Assembly: GCF_043235035.1 (NCBI RefSeq)
Contig: NZ_JAZAQF010000028.1
Span: 186,001 to 250,000, forward strand
DNA from: CACIAM-69d sp001698445
GTDB taxonomy: Bacteria; Cyanobacteriota; Cyanobacteriia; CACIAM-69d
Reading direction: 5' to 3'
Length of the DNA: 64,000 nucleotides
Part shown: piece after piece, positions 1-9,497 of the stretch
How positions within the stretch are numbered: position 1 is the stretch's first letter
Layout of the letters: every line of letters starts with the position of its first letter
Program-made: the position numbers and the translations under genes
Notes under the pieces: model-generated
The model's input: the letters and a program-made list of their open reading frames with translations, nothing else
Databases searched by the model: none
Told to the model about the DNA's origin: nothing

Positions 1-1796
1 CGGGCCGCGTGGTAGTGGCGAATGGTCAGCAATCCGGCATATTCCCCTTGGGAACCGGCGTTCGGTTGCAGGGACACGGCCGCAAAGCCGGTGATTTCCG
101 CCAAATCCTGCTCCAGTTCCTCAAACAGAATTTGGTAGCCGGCCGCCTGCGATCGGGGCGCGTGGGGGTGCAGATTGCCAAATTCCGGCCAGGTGACGGG
201 AATCATTTCCGCCGTGGCGTTCAGCTTCATGGTGCAAGACCCGAGCGGAATCATCGACTGATTCAGGGCCAGGTCTTTGGCTTCCAGGCGGTGCAAGTAC
301 CGCAGCAGTTCCGTTTCGCTGTGGTAGCGGTTAAAAACCGGGTGGGTTAAGTAGTCGCTGGTGCGCGATCGCGTCAGGGCGGGCGGTTCCACGGGGGCGA
401 TCGCCTGGCCGCCAAAGATCTTGATCAGTTGCTCCAAATCCTGCTCGGTGGTCGTTTCGTCCAGACTGAGGGCGATCGCTCCGTCGGGCAGGTAGCGCAA
501 ATTTACCTGGCGCACTTCGGCGGAGATTTGCACCTCGGCGGCCGATCGATGGGGCGATCGCGCCGTGGGTTTCAGGGCGATCGTGTCGAACAGTTGGGCG
601 GTTTCCGCCAGGTCGTAACCCAAGGACTGCAAGGCCTGGGCCAGGCTGACGGTTTGGTGGCGCACCCGCTGGGCGATCGCTCGCAAGCCCGCCGGCCCGT
701 GGTAGGTGGCATACATGGCCGCCATCACCGCCAACAGTACCTGGGCCGTGCAAATGTTGCTTGTAGCCTTGTCGCGGCGGATATGTTGCTCGCGGGTTTG
801 CAGCGACAGGCGCAGGGCCGGCTTGCCCTGGGCATCCTTGGAAACCCCGACGATCCGGCCGGGCATTTGCCGCTTGAACCGATCGCGCGTCGCAAAAAAG
901 GCCGCATGGGGGCCGCCATAGCCGAGGGGCACGCCGAACCGCTGGGAACTGCCGATCGCAATGTCTGCGCCCCAATCTCCCGGCGGTTCCAGCAACGTCA
1001 GGGCCAACAGATCCGTGGCCGCCGTCACCAACGCATCGGCGGCGTGGGCTTGCTCCACCAATTGCCGGTAGTCCTCGATCGCCCCCAAGGTAGTCGGGTA
1101 TTGGACGATCGCCCCGAAAATGCCGCGCGCCGTCCAGTCCTCCGCCGTCAGCGATCGCCAGTCCGTCACAATCACCTGAATCCCCAGCGGTTGGGCCCGG
1201 GTTTGCAACAGGGCGATCGTTTGGGGATGGCAACCGCGATCGGCCACAAAAGCCCGCGCCGTTTTCGATTTGGTCGCGCCATAGCTGAGGGCCATGGCTT
1301 CCGCCGCCGCCGTCGCCTCATCCAGCAAGGACGCATTGGCAACTTCCAGCCCGGTCAGATCACAAACCAGGGTTTGGAAATTCAGCAGCGCCTCCAGCCG
1401 ACCCTGGGCAATTTCTGCCTGGTAGGGTGTGTAGGCCGTGTACCAGCCGGGATTTTCCAACACATTCCGCTGAATCACGCCGGGCACAAGGCAACCGTAG
1501 TAGCCCGTGCCAATGAACGATCGCCAAATTTGGTTTTGGCTGGCAATCTCCCGTAACCGAGCCAGGGCCGCCGTTTCTGTCATCGCCGGGGGCAACTGGA
1601 GCGATCGATTCAGTCGAATATCTGCCGGGATTGTTTTATCGATTAATTGCGCGATCGACTCCAGCCCCATGGCCTCCAGCATGGCGGCCGTTTCGATCGG
1701 GTCGGGCCCAATATGCCGCACTGCAAACTGATGGGGATCTGCGCTCGGGAATGTTGCCCCAGGGGCGATCGATTGCGAAACAAATCCGCTAGCCAC
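1..1796 (-). CDS. gcvP: glycine dehydrogenase (glycine cleavage P protein), 3' part outside window
   Basis: PLP-dependent P protein of the glycine cleavage system, which decarboxylates glycine and passes the aminomethyl group to the lipoyl H protein; in cyanobacteria it serves photorespiration. About 598 N-terminal residues are present; the family is near 960-990, so the C-terminal half with the PLP-binding lysine lies beyond base 1. Visible hallmarks are the early HIGP stretch (FAVRHIGPD), the GTGYYG and YTPYQAEIAQGR segments near residues 105-140 and the conserved GSCTMKLN stretch near residue 520. The start is GTG at 1796, chosen because AGGAGG lies at 1805-1810, 8 bp upstream, and the protein aligns with the family from there. 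No complete ORF exists in the window, so the gene shows only as an open frame running off the edge. Confidence 0.95.
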   Translation of the reverse strand, partial: MASGFVSQSIAPGATFPSADPHQFAVRHIGPDPIETAAMLEAMGLESIAQLIDKTIPADIRLNRSLQLPPAMTETAALARLREIASQNQIWRSFIGTGYYGCLVPGVIQRNVLENPGWYTAYTPYQAEIAQGRLEALLNFQTLVCDLTGLEVANASLLDEATAAAEAMALSYGATKSKTARAFVADRGCHPQTIALLQTRAQPLGIQVIVTDWRSLTAEDWTARGIFGAIVQYPTTLGAIEDYRQLVEQAHAADALVTAATDLLALTLLEPPGDWGADIAIGSSQRFGVPLGYGGPHAAFFATRDRFKRQMPGRIVGVSKDAQGKPALRLSLQTREQHIRRDKATSNICTAQVLLAVMAAMYATYHGPAGLRAIAQRVRHQTVSLAQALQSLGYDLAETAQLFDTIALKPTARSPHRSAAEVQISAEVRQVNLRYLPDGAIALSLDETTTEQDLEQLIKIFGGQAIAPVEPPALTRSRTSDYLTHPVFNRYHSETELLRYLHRLEAKDLALNQSMIPLGSCTMKLNATAEMIPVTWPEFGNLHPHAPRSQAAGYQILFEELEQDLAEITGFAAVSLQPNAGSQGEYAGLLTIRHYHAA

Positions 1797-2284
1797 GTTT
1801 TTAACCTCCTACTGCAAGAGCCAGGCACAAACCCAACCACCCAACATGCCAAACCACCCATCAAACACTGGATGGCCACCAGCAGCAATATTCGCCGGCC
1901 GTTTCTATTCTGATGCCTTTTGCTCAAAGCTCCAGGGCCGCCGGATTCCATCCTGAAGGGGCGAGCAATATCCTGGAAATGGCGGGCGAAACGATTGCTC
2001 CGGGCGAGCAACAGCGCTTCGGAATTGAAAAAACCCCTTAAATCTAAACAAAATTAGTCAATTTCGCCAAATTTAAACTTAAAAACTTCCAAAGAACTTT
2101 CAAATCAGTCTAAATTTCCTAAGTCACAATCGAAGTCGGATGGTATCCTGGCATACCAATTGTTGTCGGAAGCGTCGTTTGCTGAGCATCTGTCTGGGAT
2201 GTTCTGCCGTGGACTCGCAACTCGATCGAGCCTTCCCTAGTTTTTTCCAACTGACGGTTTACAACTATTCCTTTAGGAAAGTGG
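1797..2284. other. intergenic stretch between divergent gcvP and histidine kinase genes
   Basis: About 490 bp that must hold both divergent promoters. The part at 2035-2115 is clearly A+T-rich. I looked for a glycine riboswitch on the gcvP side and saw no convincing aptamer core. The only firm signals are the gcvP Shine-Dalgarno at 1805-1810 and AGGA at 2274-2277, 7 bp before the kinase ATG. No other gene is supported. Confidence 0.5.
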
Positions 2285-4579
2285 ATGGCGACTATGACGA
2301 TGGTTCAACATCAACGGCGATCGAGTGGTGCAGCCAAAGGGGCCGGAATCCGCAAAGGTGCTTGGATTCGTCTTAAGTTTTTGCTAATTATTCCGTTTTG
2401 CCTGGAAGTGGGCTTGGCTGTTGGTCTCAGTGCCTATTGGTCGATCCAAAATAGTCGCCAGGCCGTTGGTCGGATGGTGGATCATCTGGAAAACCACACG
2501 GTTGAAATGGTCGAGGCTAAGTTGTTACAGGAGTTGCGGCAGCCTCATCAAATCAATGCCATCAATGGTCAGCTTCTGGCTCGGGATGTGATCTCCTCCG
2601 AAGACTTGGGAGCCATCCAACAGCAACTCTGGCAGAGTATGCGGATTTATCCCGGCATGACCTACATTAACTTTGCCAATCCTCGAGGGTTGTTTGTTGG
2701 GATTGAACGGCTGAGCAATGGCGATTTGGTCTCGGAGGTAATTGATCCCCAACAGCATCCGGGCAAGATTAAACGATCGTTGTTAGACAGCAATGGGCAG
2801 ATCAAAAAACAGCTTGATTTGTATGATTATGAACCGCGAACGGATGATTGGTATTTAGCAGGCGTTCGAGCAAAAGGCCCCACCTGGAGTTCCATTTATA
2901 CCTGGGAAACCGGTGAACCCACCAAGCGATTGGCGGTGTCTGCCAGTTACCCCGTTTATAGCGAAAAGAATCGATCGCTCAAGGGTGTGATTGGCATTGA
3001 TTTTCTGTTTGATGCCTTGCAACAACAACTCCAATCTCTCCACATTACCCCTAACGCCAGGGTCTATTTGTTGGAGCGGGACGGTAAGGTGATTGCTGCC
3101 TCGACGGGTAATAGTTTCTCGCAAGAAAGCGGTTCCATTCAGCGCCTGTCGATGGATAACACCAACGATCGGGTGTTGAAATCTTTGGGGGGTCTGGTGC
3201 GGGCCAAAGATGGGCAGCTTTTGCAAAATGTGGAGCTAGAAACCCCCTTGCAAGATCAGCCTTATTTTGTGCGATCGGCCAGTTGGAATGGTTTAGAGGG
3301 CTTAGATTGGCAAATCCTGTTGGCCATCCCCCGATCGGACTTGACCCGGGAAGTGGATCGCAGCACTGAACAAACCATTTGGATTTGCGCCCTGGCCGTG
3401 GCGGGATCGGTGGTGTTGGGAGTGGTCACCACTCGAACTATCAGCCGGCCCGTGCAACAGTTAGCCGAAGCGGCGGAACGGTTTGCGATCGATCAAAAAC
3501 AAACCCTGCCGCCCCGATCGCCCATTGTGGAACTCAGTGCGCTCTCCCATTCCTTTGATTCCATGGGTCGGCAATTAAAAGCCTCCTTTGAAAAATTGGA
3601 ACAGGCAAACGATCATCTGGAACAAGCCAATTTGGCCTTGGAGCAGCGAGTGGAAGAGCGCACCCGTGAATTGTCGGCCGCCCTCACGGATTTGAAGGAC
3701 ACGGAAGCCCAACTCATTCAGACTGAAAAGATGTCCAGCTTGGGGCAAATGTTGGCCGGAATTGCCCACGAGATTAATAATCCCACCTCATTTGTTTATG
3801 GCAATTTGGACTATGTTCAGGAATATATGAATGGGTTGCTAACGCTGCTGGAAATGTATCAAGCAACCTATCCCCATCCCCCTGAAGAAATTAGGGATTA
3901 CCAGGATGATTTAAACCTGGATTTCCTGGTGGATGATTTGCCAAAGGTGGTGCGATCGATGCGCGAAGGCACAGAACGAATTCGCAATATTGTGCATGAT
4001 TTGCGCAATTTTTCGCGCATGGATGGCCAGGAAATGCGCTGTGTGGATTTGCACGAAGCCCTCACCAGCACCCTGATGATTTTGGGGCATCGATTAAAGG
4101 GTAATGGCTCGTCGCCCACAATTCATGTGGTGACCCAATACGACGAGGCTTGGCCCGTGGACTGCTACCCCGGTTTGATGAGCCAGGTGTTTGTGAACTT
4201 GCTGGTGAATGCGGTGGATGCGCTGGAAGAGGCGGCGTTGCGGGGCCAATGTCCACACCCGGAAATTGTGATTTCCACGGAGGCGCGATCGAGCGATGGT
4301 TTGTTTGTGGTGCGGATTCGGGACAATGGCCCCGGGATTCCGGAATCGGTGCAGCAACGGATGTTTGATCCCTTCTTCACCACGAAGCCGGTGGGCCGCG
4401 GCACGGGGTTGGGCCTGGCGATCGGGTATCAAATCGTGGTGGAAAAACACGACGGTCAACTGATTTGCACCACGGATCCCGCCTGGGGCACGGAGTTCAT
4501 GGTGGCGATTCCGGCCCAACGCGCTGCCCCCGGTTCGATCGCCCCGGCCACCCAAGCGTTGGCCACCGTCGCCGCCTAG
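2285..4579 (+). CDS. membrane sensor histidine kinase with Cache-type sensor
   Basis: Two-component sensor kinase of 764 residues. A first membrane helix lies near residues 31-52, followed by a long extracytoplasmic region to about 360 that fits a double Cache sensor, a second helix near 364-385, a HAMP region, a Glu-rich coiled coil near 435-475, then the kinase core. The phosphoacceptor is H495 in the box IAHEINNPTSF; the ATP-binding domain shows DNGPGIPES near 680, FDPFFTTKP and GTGLGLAIGYQ near 705. No response regulator is adjacent, so it is an orphan kinase and its partner and ligand cannot be read here. The ATG at 2285 has AGGA 7 bp upstream. The kinase core is closely similar to that of the kinase at 10221-11996, which suggests a shared subfamily. 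It ends 3 bp before the MITE-like element at 4585. Confidence 0.9.
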   Translation: MATMTMVQHQRRSSGAAKGAGIRKGAWIRLKFLLIIPFCLEVGLAVGLSAYWSIQNSRQAVGRMVDHLENHTVEMVEAKLLQELRQPHQINAINGQLLARDVISSEDLGAIQQQLWQSMRIYPGMTYINFANPRGLFVGIERLSNGDLVSEVIDPQQHPGKIKRSLLDSNGQIKKQLDLYDYEPRTDDWYLAGVRAKGPTWSSIYTWETGEPTKRLAVSASYPVYSEKNRSLKGVIGIDFLFDALQQQLQSLHITPNARVYLLERDGKVIAASTGNSFSQESGSIQRLSMDNTNDRVLKSLGGLVRAKDGQLLQNVELETPLQDQPYFVRSASWNGLEGLDWQILLAIPRSDLTREVDRSTEQTIWICALAVAGSVVLGVVTTRTISRPVQQLAEAAERFAIDQKQTLPPRSPIVELSALSHSFDSMGRQLKASFEKLEQANDHLEQANLALEQRVEERTRELSAALTDLKDTEAQLIQTEKMSSLGQMLAGIAHEINNPTSFVYGNLDYVQEYMNGLLTLLEMYQATYPHPPEEIRDYQDDLNLDFLVDDLPKVVRSMREGTERIRNIVHDLRNFSRMDGQEMRCVDLHEALTSTLMILGHRLKGNGSSPTIHVVTQYDEAWPVDCYPGLMSQVFVNLLVNAVDALEEAALRGQCPHPEIVISTEARSSDGLFVVRIRDNGPGIPESVQQRMFDPFFTTKPVGRGTGLGLAIGYQIVVEKHDGQLICTTDPAWGTEFMVAIPAQRAAPGSIAPATQALATVAA

Positions 4580-4584
4580 GATTA

Positions 4585-4687
4585 GGGCCTGTCATCGGAT
4601 TTTGAACCCAAGGGATCGCGCCTACTCCGCCCCGGAGATCGTCACCAGTTGCCCCGAATCGAAATTCAGTCCCAGGATGACAGCCCC
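4585..4687. mobile_element. MITE-like element with 12-bp inverted ends, flanked by TA
   Basis: A 103-bp unit fills the space between two convergent genes. Its ends are GGGCCTGTCATC (4585-4596) and GATGACAGCCCC (4676-4687), inverted repeats matching at 11 of 12 positions, and it is flanked by TA at 4583-4584 and 4688-4689, as for IS630/Tc1-mariner-type insertions. It carries no coding sequence. The right-hand TA plus the element's outer G forms the TAG stop of panC-cmk. Related ends occur at 23819-23830 and 39759-39770. Assignment to a non-autonomous transposon family is inference; a role as a bidirectional transcription stop is also possible. Confidence 0.6.
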
Positions 4688-6219
4688 TAAGAAACCCGCG
4701 CCACAATCGCTTGCACCACTTGCTCGATCGTCATGCCATCGGTGATCAACTCCCAAGCGTCAATCGCCTTAACCATGGGGGCCACCGCGCGGTTGCTGTC
4801 TTGATCATCGCGCTCGGTAATGGCGGCTTCAAGGCTGTCCAGGTCGGGCAGGTCGGTTTGGCCCCGATCGCGCCAATCCTGGAGCCGTCGCTTGGCCCGC
4901 TCTCGGGGGGTGGCGGTCAAAAAGATTTTCACCTCCGCCTCGGGAAAAACATGGGTGCCAATGTCGCGTCCTTCGGCCACGAGACCGCCACAACGCCCGA
5001 TCGCCCGTTGCTGGGCCACCAGGGCCCGCCGCACCTCCGGATGGGCCGCCACCACGGACACCTGGGCCGTGACGGTCGGAGTCCGAATCAAACTGGTCAC
5101 CTCTTGGCCATTAATCCAAACGCGCTGTTCGCCGCCGGGGGTCACCGGCTCGCCAAAGCGGATGGTGCAATCGGCGGATAGCTCGGCCATGGCCAGGCGA
5201 TCGGCGGGATCCAGACCCCGATCGAGGGCCAACCAAGCCACCGATCGATACATGGCTCCCGTATCCAAATAAAGCAACCCCAATTGTTGGGCCACCCGTC
5301 GGGTTACGGTGGACTTGCCCGCGCCCGCCGGCCCATCGATCGCCACAATCGGCCGGCGCGTTTGCAGAATCACATTGTCAATCAGTCGTGCCGATCCCAC
5401 CTGGGCCGCCACCGCCAACAGGCCCGCCTGCTCCAGGGTTTGGAGAGGCGTGAGGGAGTCGGGATCCACCAGCTCGGCATAGTCCAGGTTCAGGCCCGGC
5501 GCTTGGCTCAGGGTCGATCGCACCGGTTCCAGCAGGGCCGCCGCCGATCGCTCGCCGGCCTGGAACTGGGCGATCGCCCCTTGCAGACTTTGGAAAATGG
5601 CCAAGGCCTGCTGTCGTTCCGGAGCGCTCAGGTATTGGTTACGGGAGCTGAGGGCCAAACCGTCGCTCTCCCGGACGATCGGGCAGGTAATCAGCTCCAC
5701 CGGCAGGTTCAAATCCGCCACCAACCGCCGCAAAATCGCCACCTGCTGGGCATCCTTTTGGCCAAAAAAGGCCAAATCAGGCTGCACCACATTCAACAGC
5801 TTGGTCACGATCGTGGTTACCCCTTGGAAATGCCCCGGCCGCGATCGCCCACAGAGCACGTTGGCCAAGCCGTCCGGCGGCACCACTTGGGTCAGTTCCG
5901 CGCGATCGGCTGCCACGCCCAATGCCGCAGGCGTGGGGACAAAGACCAAATCCACGCCCGCCGCTTCGCAAAGGGCCAAATCCGCCGCCAAATTTCGAGG
6001 GTAGCGCTCCAGATCTTCTTGGGGGCCAAATTGCAGTGGATTGACAAAGATGCTGACCACCACCCGGCCACATTGTGATCGGGCCCGGGTCATCAGGCTG
6101 CGATGGCCCTCATGCAAGGCCCCCATGGTGGGAGCCAAGCCGATCGCGATGCCAGCAGCGCTCGATCGAAACAATTCCATTGCGCAGCGCAAGGCCGCCA
6201 CCGTTTTCACCACTTGCAT
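4687..6219 (-). CDS. panC/cmk: bifunctional pantothenate synthetase / cytidylate kinase
   Basis: Fusion protein of 510 residues as is usual in cyanobacteria. The N-terminal part (about 1-280) is PanC, which condenses pantoate and beta-alanine with ATP; it shows PTMGALHEGH with H36 and H39 and the FGQKDAQQ segment. The C-terminal part (about 291-510) is CMP/dCMP kinase with the P-loop GPAGAGKS at 296-303, the LDTGAMYR stretch and EGRDIGT. The two activities serve coenzyme A synthesis and nucleotide recycling; the fusion has no obvious metabolic logic and is a lineage feature. The TAG stop at 4687-4689 shares its G with the outer base of the MITE-like element. The gene is convergent with the kinase gene at 2285-4579. 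Confidence 0.96.
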   Translation of the reverse strand: MQVVKTVAALRCAMELFRSSAAGIAIGLAPTMGALHEGHRSLMTRARSQCGRVVVSIFVNPLQFGPQEDLERYPRNLAADLALCEAAGVDLVFVPTPAALGVAADRAELTQVVPPDGLANVLCGRSRPGHFQGVTTIVTKLLNVVQPDLAFFGQKDAQQVAILRRLVADLNLPVELITCPIVRESDGLALSSRNQYLSAPERQQALAIFQSLQGAIAQFQAGERSAAALLEPVRSTLSQAPGLNLDYAELVDPDSLTPLQTLEQAGLLAVAAQVGSARLIDNVILQTRRPIVAIDGPAGAGKSTVTRRVAQQLGLLYLDTGAMYRSVAWLALDRGLDPADRLAMAELSADCTIRFGEPVTPGGEQRVWINGQEVTSLIRTPTVTAQVSVVAAHPEVRRALVAQQRAIGRCGGLVAEGRDIGTHVFPEAEVKIFLTATPRERAKRRLQDWRDRGQTDLPDLDSLEAAITERDDQDSNRAVAPMVKAIDAWELITDGMTIEQVVQAIVARVS

Positions 6220-6374
6220 AACATCACCTGCCGCTTAACCGTTGCTCAGCGCTTTGCCCAACGACAGTTTAGTTAAGCATGTTCGTTAAGCGTGAGTTAA
6301 GAAATCTCGGTTGCGATCGGCTGGTCTGTGCTGGCTGGGTTTGGACTGAGCGAAATCCAAGCTGCTGAGCAACA

Positions 6375-7907
6375 TCAAAGTTTGGGCTTACCCGCCTTGA
6401 GCCGCAACTGCTCCGTTTCCTGCAAAATTTGCAACGAATCCGCCCGATCGCGCGATCGTTTGATGTAGCTCAACTTCAGCTCTTCTAACAAATCAAAAAT
6501 CAGCTCTTGCAACTCCTGCTGAGTTTTGGGTTCTGCCAATCCCTTGCGGAATGCAAGCGAAGCATCCTCGACTAACTTTTCAAGCAACTTTTCCGCCTCA
6601 GGATCAGCAACTGCAAAGGTTTTGTAGGCCTTTTGGGGCACATTAGTGGCAATGGCAGATAGATTGGCCGCAATTTGCCCCGCCAACTGATTTGAAAAAT
6701 TGCTGAACCCCGGAAAAGCTCGCAGGGCTTGATAGGTTGGCGTGCGAGCCAAAACCGACTCCATTTGATAGGCCAAAAGTTTGGCTAAATCCTCTTGAAT
6801 TTCCGGCAGCACGCGATAGAGACTCAGTTGTAAAACCCGATCAAAAATCGCCTGAATCTCGTTTACGTCATTCACTTCCACATAGGGATTATTCGCCACA
6901 TCCAAAATTTGCTGGGACAGGCTGCCGGATTTCACCGAACTCTGGAGACCATAGATAAATTCCAGCACCACCACTTCCGTTAATTCTGAAGCAATGCCCG
7001 CCAAAATTCCTCGGCTGATCAGGGCCCGAATGGGTTCCAGGTTGGGGAATTGCGCCTTGTTACTACGAATCACCACGGGAATAATTCGCAACCAGCGGAA
7101 GAAGGGACTAATGAACAACAGATCCCACCAATGGCTGAAGGCGGCGGCTTGCCAACTGAGGGCAGAATAGCGGCGACGAATCCACAAAGTCCGCACCACA
7201 AATTCCACCGCAAACAAAATGACAAAGGGCGTATCTAAAATTCCAAAATAGTCGGCGGGTCGCCCGTCTTCTCCAATGCTGCGGAAATAGTTACTTTGCA
7301 GTTGAAACCGAATTTCCCGATCAAAAAATCGGAGTTCCCTGGTCCAGGTGCGCGAACGAAGATAGTCAACGCTCCAAAAGGTGTCAAAGGCACGTTTGGA
7401 GGACTCCACGCCCAGTCGATCGCGCATTCGGTTTTTAATAATTTCCAAGCTACCGGTGCGATCGGATAGGGTGAAAGGATTTTGGTTAATCATTTCCTGG
7501 CTGCGATCACGCAGATCCGCTAGCAGGGGCGACACCTGAGGCGAGTCCACTCCCCCGCGCTCCAGCACCGTCACCAATTGATCAACCACTTTCAGATAGG
7601 CCTGGGTTTGGCGTTCCGGCTCGATCCCAACGATCGGGTCATAAAATAGCCGCACTTCTCCCGGTGGCCCCACCACTTGGCCCAGCAAGGGAACTTCCGT
7701 GCCCCAATCTCGCACCAGCAGAGCCGCGCGCAAATACCACGATCGCAGCGGCACATAGGTAATGTGGAACGCCACCAGCATCAAATTCAGCCAAGCCACA
7801 AGGATCAGCAGCCGCTCAGTCCACAGCACCAAATGCCAGCGCCTCACAAACTTGACAGCTTGGGCGCGACGGTTCGATCGGGAGGTGGAAGATGGATTGG
7901 CGGTCAT
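6375..7907 (-). CDS. conserved membrane protein of unknown function
   Basis: Not recognised as a named family. The protein is 510 residues from ATG at 7907 (MTANPSSTS); an upstream in-frame GTG at 7988 would add 27 residues, but neither has a clear Shine-Dalgarno. A first hydrophobic helix (LLILVAWLNLMLVAFHITYV) lies near residue 30, a long polar stretch follows to about 220, then two hydrophobic segments (FVILFAVEFVVRTLW and the WWDLLFISPFFRWLRIIPVVI region) separated by an Arg-rich loop, resembling the voltage-sensor part of ion channels without a visible pore loop. The C-terminal 200 residues are helical and polar. An ion-channel-like or scaffold role is only a guess. It stands alone on the minus strand, 155 bp from panC-cmk. 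Confidence 0.7.
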   Translation of the reverse strand: MTANPSSTSRSNRRAQAVKFVRRWHLVLWTERLLILVAWLNLMLVAFHITYVPLRSWYLRAALLVRDWGTEVPLLGQVVGPPGEVRLFYDPIVGIEPERQTQAYLKVVDQLVTVLERGGVDSPQVSPLLADLRDRSQEMINQNPFTLSDRTGSLEIIKNRMRDRLGVESSKRAFDTFWSVDYLRSRTWTRELRFFDREIRFQLQSNYFRSIGEDGRPADYFGILDTPFVILFAVEFVVRTLWIRRRYSALSWQAAAFSHWWDLLFISPFFRWLRIIPVVIRSNKAQFPNLEPIRALISRGILAGIASELTEVVVLEFIYGLQSSVKSGSLSQQILDVANNPYVEVNDVNEIQAIFDRVLQLSLYRVLPEIQEDLAKLLAYQMESVLARTPTYQALRAFPGFSNFSNQLAGQIAANLSAIATNVPQKAYKTFAVADPEAEKLLEKLVEDASLAFRKGLAEPKTQQELQELIFDLLEELKLSYIKRSRDRADSLQILQETEQLRLKAGKPKL

Positions 7908-8314
7908 GCGATCAGCGGCCAGCTTAGAACTGTGCCTCGTAATTTGCGCGTAATCAGCACGCCAGCGGGTACGGCACTGACACAGCACCTGTCCGTTGAT
8001 TGACGTTGCGGTTGATTAACTCTGGACGACCCCGATCGCGGGATGGACTGGGGCTAATTCCCAAATGCTGGAACAGCCGATCACAAGGGGGCCGAGTTCC
8101 TCATTTCATCGGGCCCGTCTATATTGCCATTGGGCCAGGCTTGGCGGTCAACTTGACTTGAATTTTGCAAGGTTTTGCAACGCGATCGGCCCGGCCGCAG
8201 CGTGAATTAGGCGCAACGGGCCCTCGTTGCGCGGCTAATCAAAGGTTAAACGTCAAAGATTCAGCATCAAAGATTTAGCGCCAAAGGTTAAACATCAAAA
8301 ATTTTCTGCCCCAC
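7908..8314. repeat. intergenic stretch with five 14-bp degenerate tandem units
   Basis: About 400 bp without a supported gene. At 8240-8309 lie five direct 14-bp units, each starting CAAAG/CAAAA (for example CAAAGGTTAAACGT, CAAAGATTCAGCAT), directly downstream of the alpha/beta hydrolase stop on its strand. This fits the short tandemly repeated sequences known from filamentous and other cyanobacteria. No terminator or promoter was identified with confidence. Confidence 0.6.
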
Positions 8315-9214
8315 TCAGGCCATCTGACTCAGCCAGTTGACGATCGCCGAGTTGACAACTTCGGGACGCTCATCATGGGGACAATGACCCGTCTTGGGAA
8401 TTGACACAAACGTCACCCGATCGCCCGCCGTTTTCGCCAAATCCTGATAGATTTTGGCCCCCTGAATCGGTGTCCAAGGATCCGTTTCTCCCCACAACAC
8501 CAACAGGGGCCCGGCAATTTGCGGCAGCAGCGTTTCGGGTTTGGGGCCCGGCGGTGCAGCCAAAATCGAGGCAAAGGTTTCGTATGCGCCTTCATCCCCA
8601 GAAGGTTCATGCAGCAAATCCACCAGTTCCGGCGTAACGGCTTCTGGGTTGCCATAAACCTGCTTAAGCGTGCCGCGAATCCGGTGTTTTTGGCGAATTT
8701 GATTGAACATAAACCGCCCAATGCCTGGGGTATTCACCACTTGGGCAAACGTACCCATCACCAACCGCAACACCGGGTTTAATTCCTCGGGGCGGTGATT
8801 TAGCCCCCCGGCACAGTTCAGCAACACCGTTCCTCGGGTATGTTCCGGAGCCGCCGCCGACAACATCAGGGCCAACAGTGCCCCGATCGAGTTACCCACC
8901 CACAGGGCTGGTTCTTGGATGAATTCAGCCCAAAAATCCAAAACCAAATCTTGCCAAAGCTCCATGCTGTAATCGATCGGGGGCTTTTGGGAACCGCCGA
9001 ACCCCAACAGATCGATCGCATAGACCCGGTAGCCGGCCGCGGCCAGAACGGGGATATTTTTGCGCCAATGGCCGATCGAAGCCCCAAACCCATGCAACAG
9101 CACGATCGGCTGGCCGCTGCCCTGGGCTAACCATTGCACTCGGTAGCCACGCCACAGCCAGGTTTGAAAGGCCTCCTGGGCCAGGGATTCAGTCGGGGAA
9201 ACCAGCGCAGTCAT
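8315..9214 (-). CDS. alpha/beta-fold hydrolase
   Basis: Soluble alpha/beta hydrolase of 299 residues. The oxyanion-hole motif LLHGFGAS is near residue 40, the nucleophile elbow GNSIGA (catalytic Ser) near 107-112, the acidic residue is probably the Asp of WGETDPWTP near 243, and the His is in KTGHCPHDERPE near 275. The overall pattern resembles the cyanobacterial and plastid group of hydrolases that includes pheophytinase-like and epoxide-hydrolase-like enzymes; the substrate cannot be told. It stands between two minus-strand genes with wide gaps and is likely monocistronic. Confidence 0.85.
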   Translation of the reverse strand: MTALVSPTESLAQEAFQTWLWRGYRVQWLAQGSGQPIVLLHGFGASIGHWRKNIPVLAAAGYRVYAIDLLGFGGSQKPPIDYSMELWQDLVLDFWAEFIQEPALWVGNSIGALLALMLSAAAPEHTRGTVLLNCAGGLNHRPEELNPVLRLVMGTFAQVVNTPGIGRFMFNQIRQKHRIRGTLKQVYGNPEAVTPELVDLLHEPSGDEGAYETFASILAAPPGPKPETLLPQIAGPLLVLWGETDPWTPIQGAKIYQDLAKTAGDRVTFVSIPKTGHCPHDERPEVVNSAIVNWLSQMA

Positions 9215-9497
9215 AGGGCTTCGGGTTTTCTAAAGTGCTTTACAAATGGGTGAAAGGGCCGGGCAACCGCAACCCCAACCGGCATCGCTCAGACAGGCTT
9301 CAGGCAAGCTTTCGATGCCCCGGCTCCGGATCCAGCAGGCGATCGGCTCGGCCATCTTGCCCCGTTGTCGCAGCCTAGGGTTGCGGCCTGATTGGCTTCG
9401 TTCAATTCGATTGTAAAGAACTGTAACCGATTGTGCTGAATTTAAAACGCAAAAATCCAGAAAATATCCTGAAATTCGCTCATCAATTCTCAAAAAA

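Noticed and set aside
429..1556. Long plus-strand reading frame opposite gcvP
   Set aside because: The minus strand encodes an unmistakable glycine dehydrogenase; the plus-strand frame is its shadow and has no family features.
1797..2284. Possible glycine riboswitch upstream of gcvP
   Set aside because: No recognisable aptamer core was found on the minus strand.
4711..6078. Plus-strand frames opposite panC-cmk
   Set aside because: Shadows of a conserved fusion gene; the composition is Arg/His-rich, as expected for antisense translation of G+C-rich genes.
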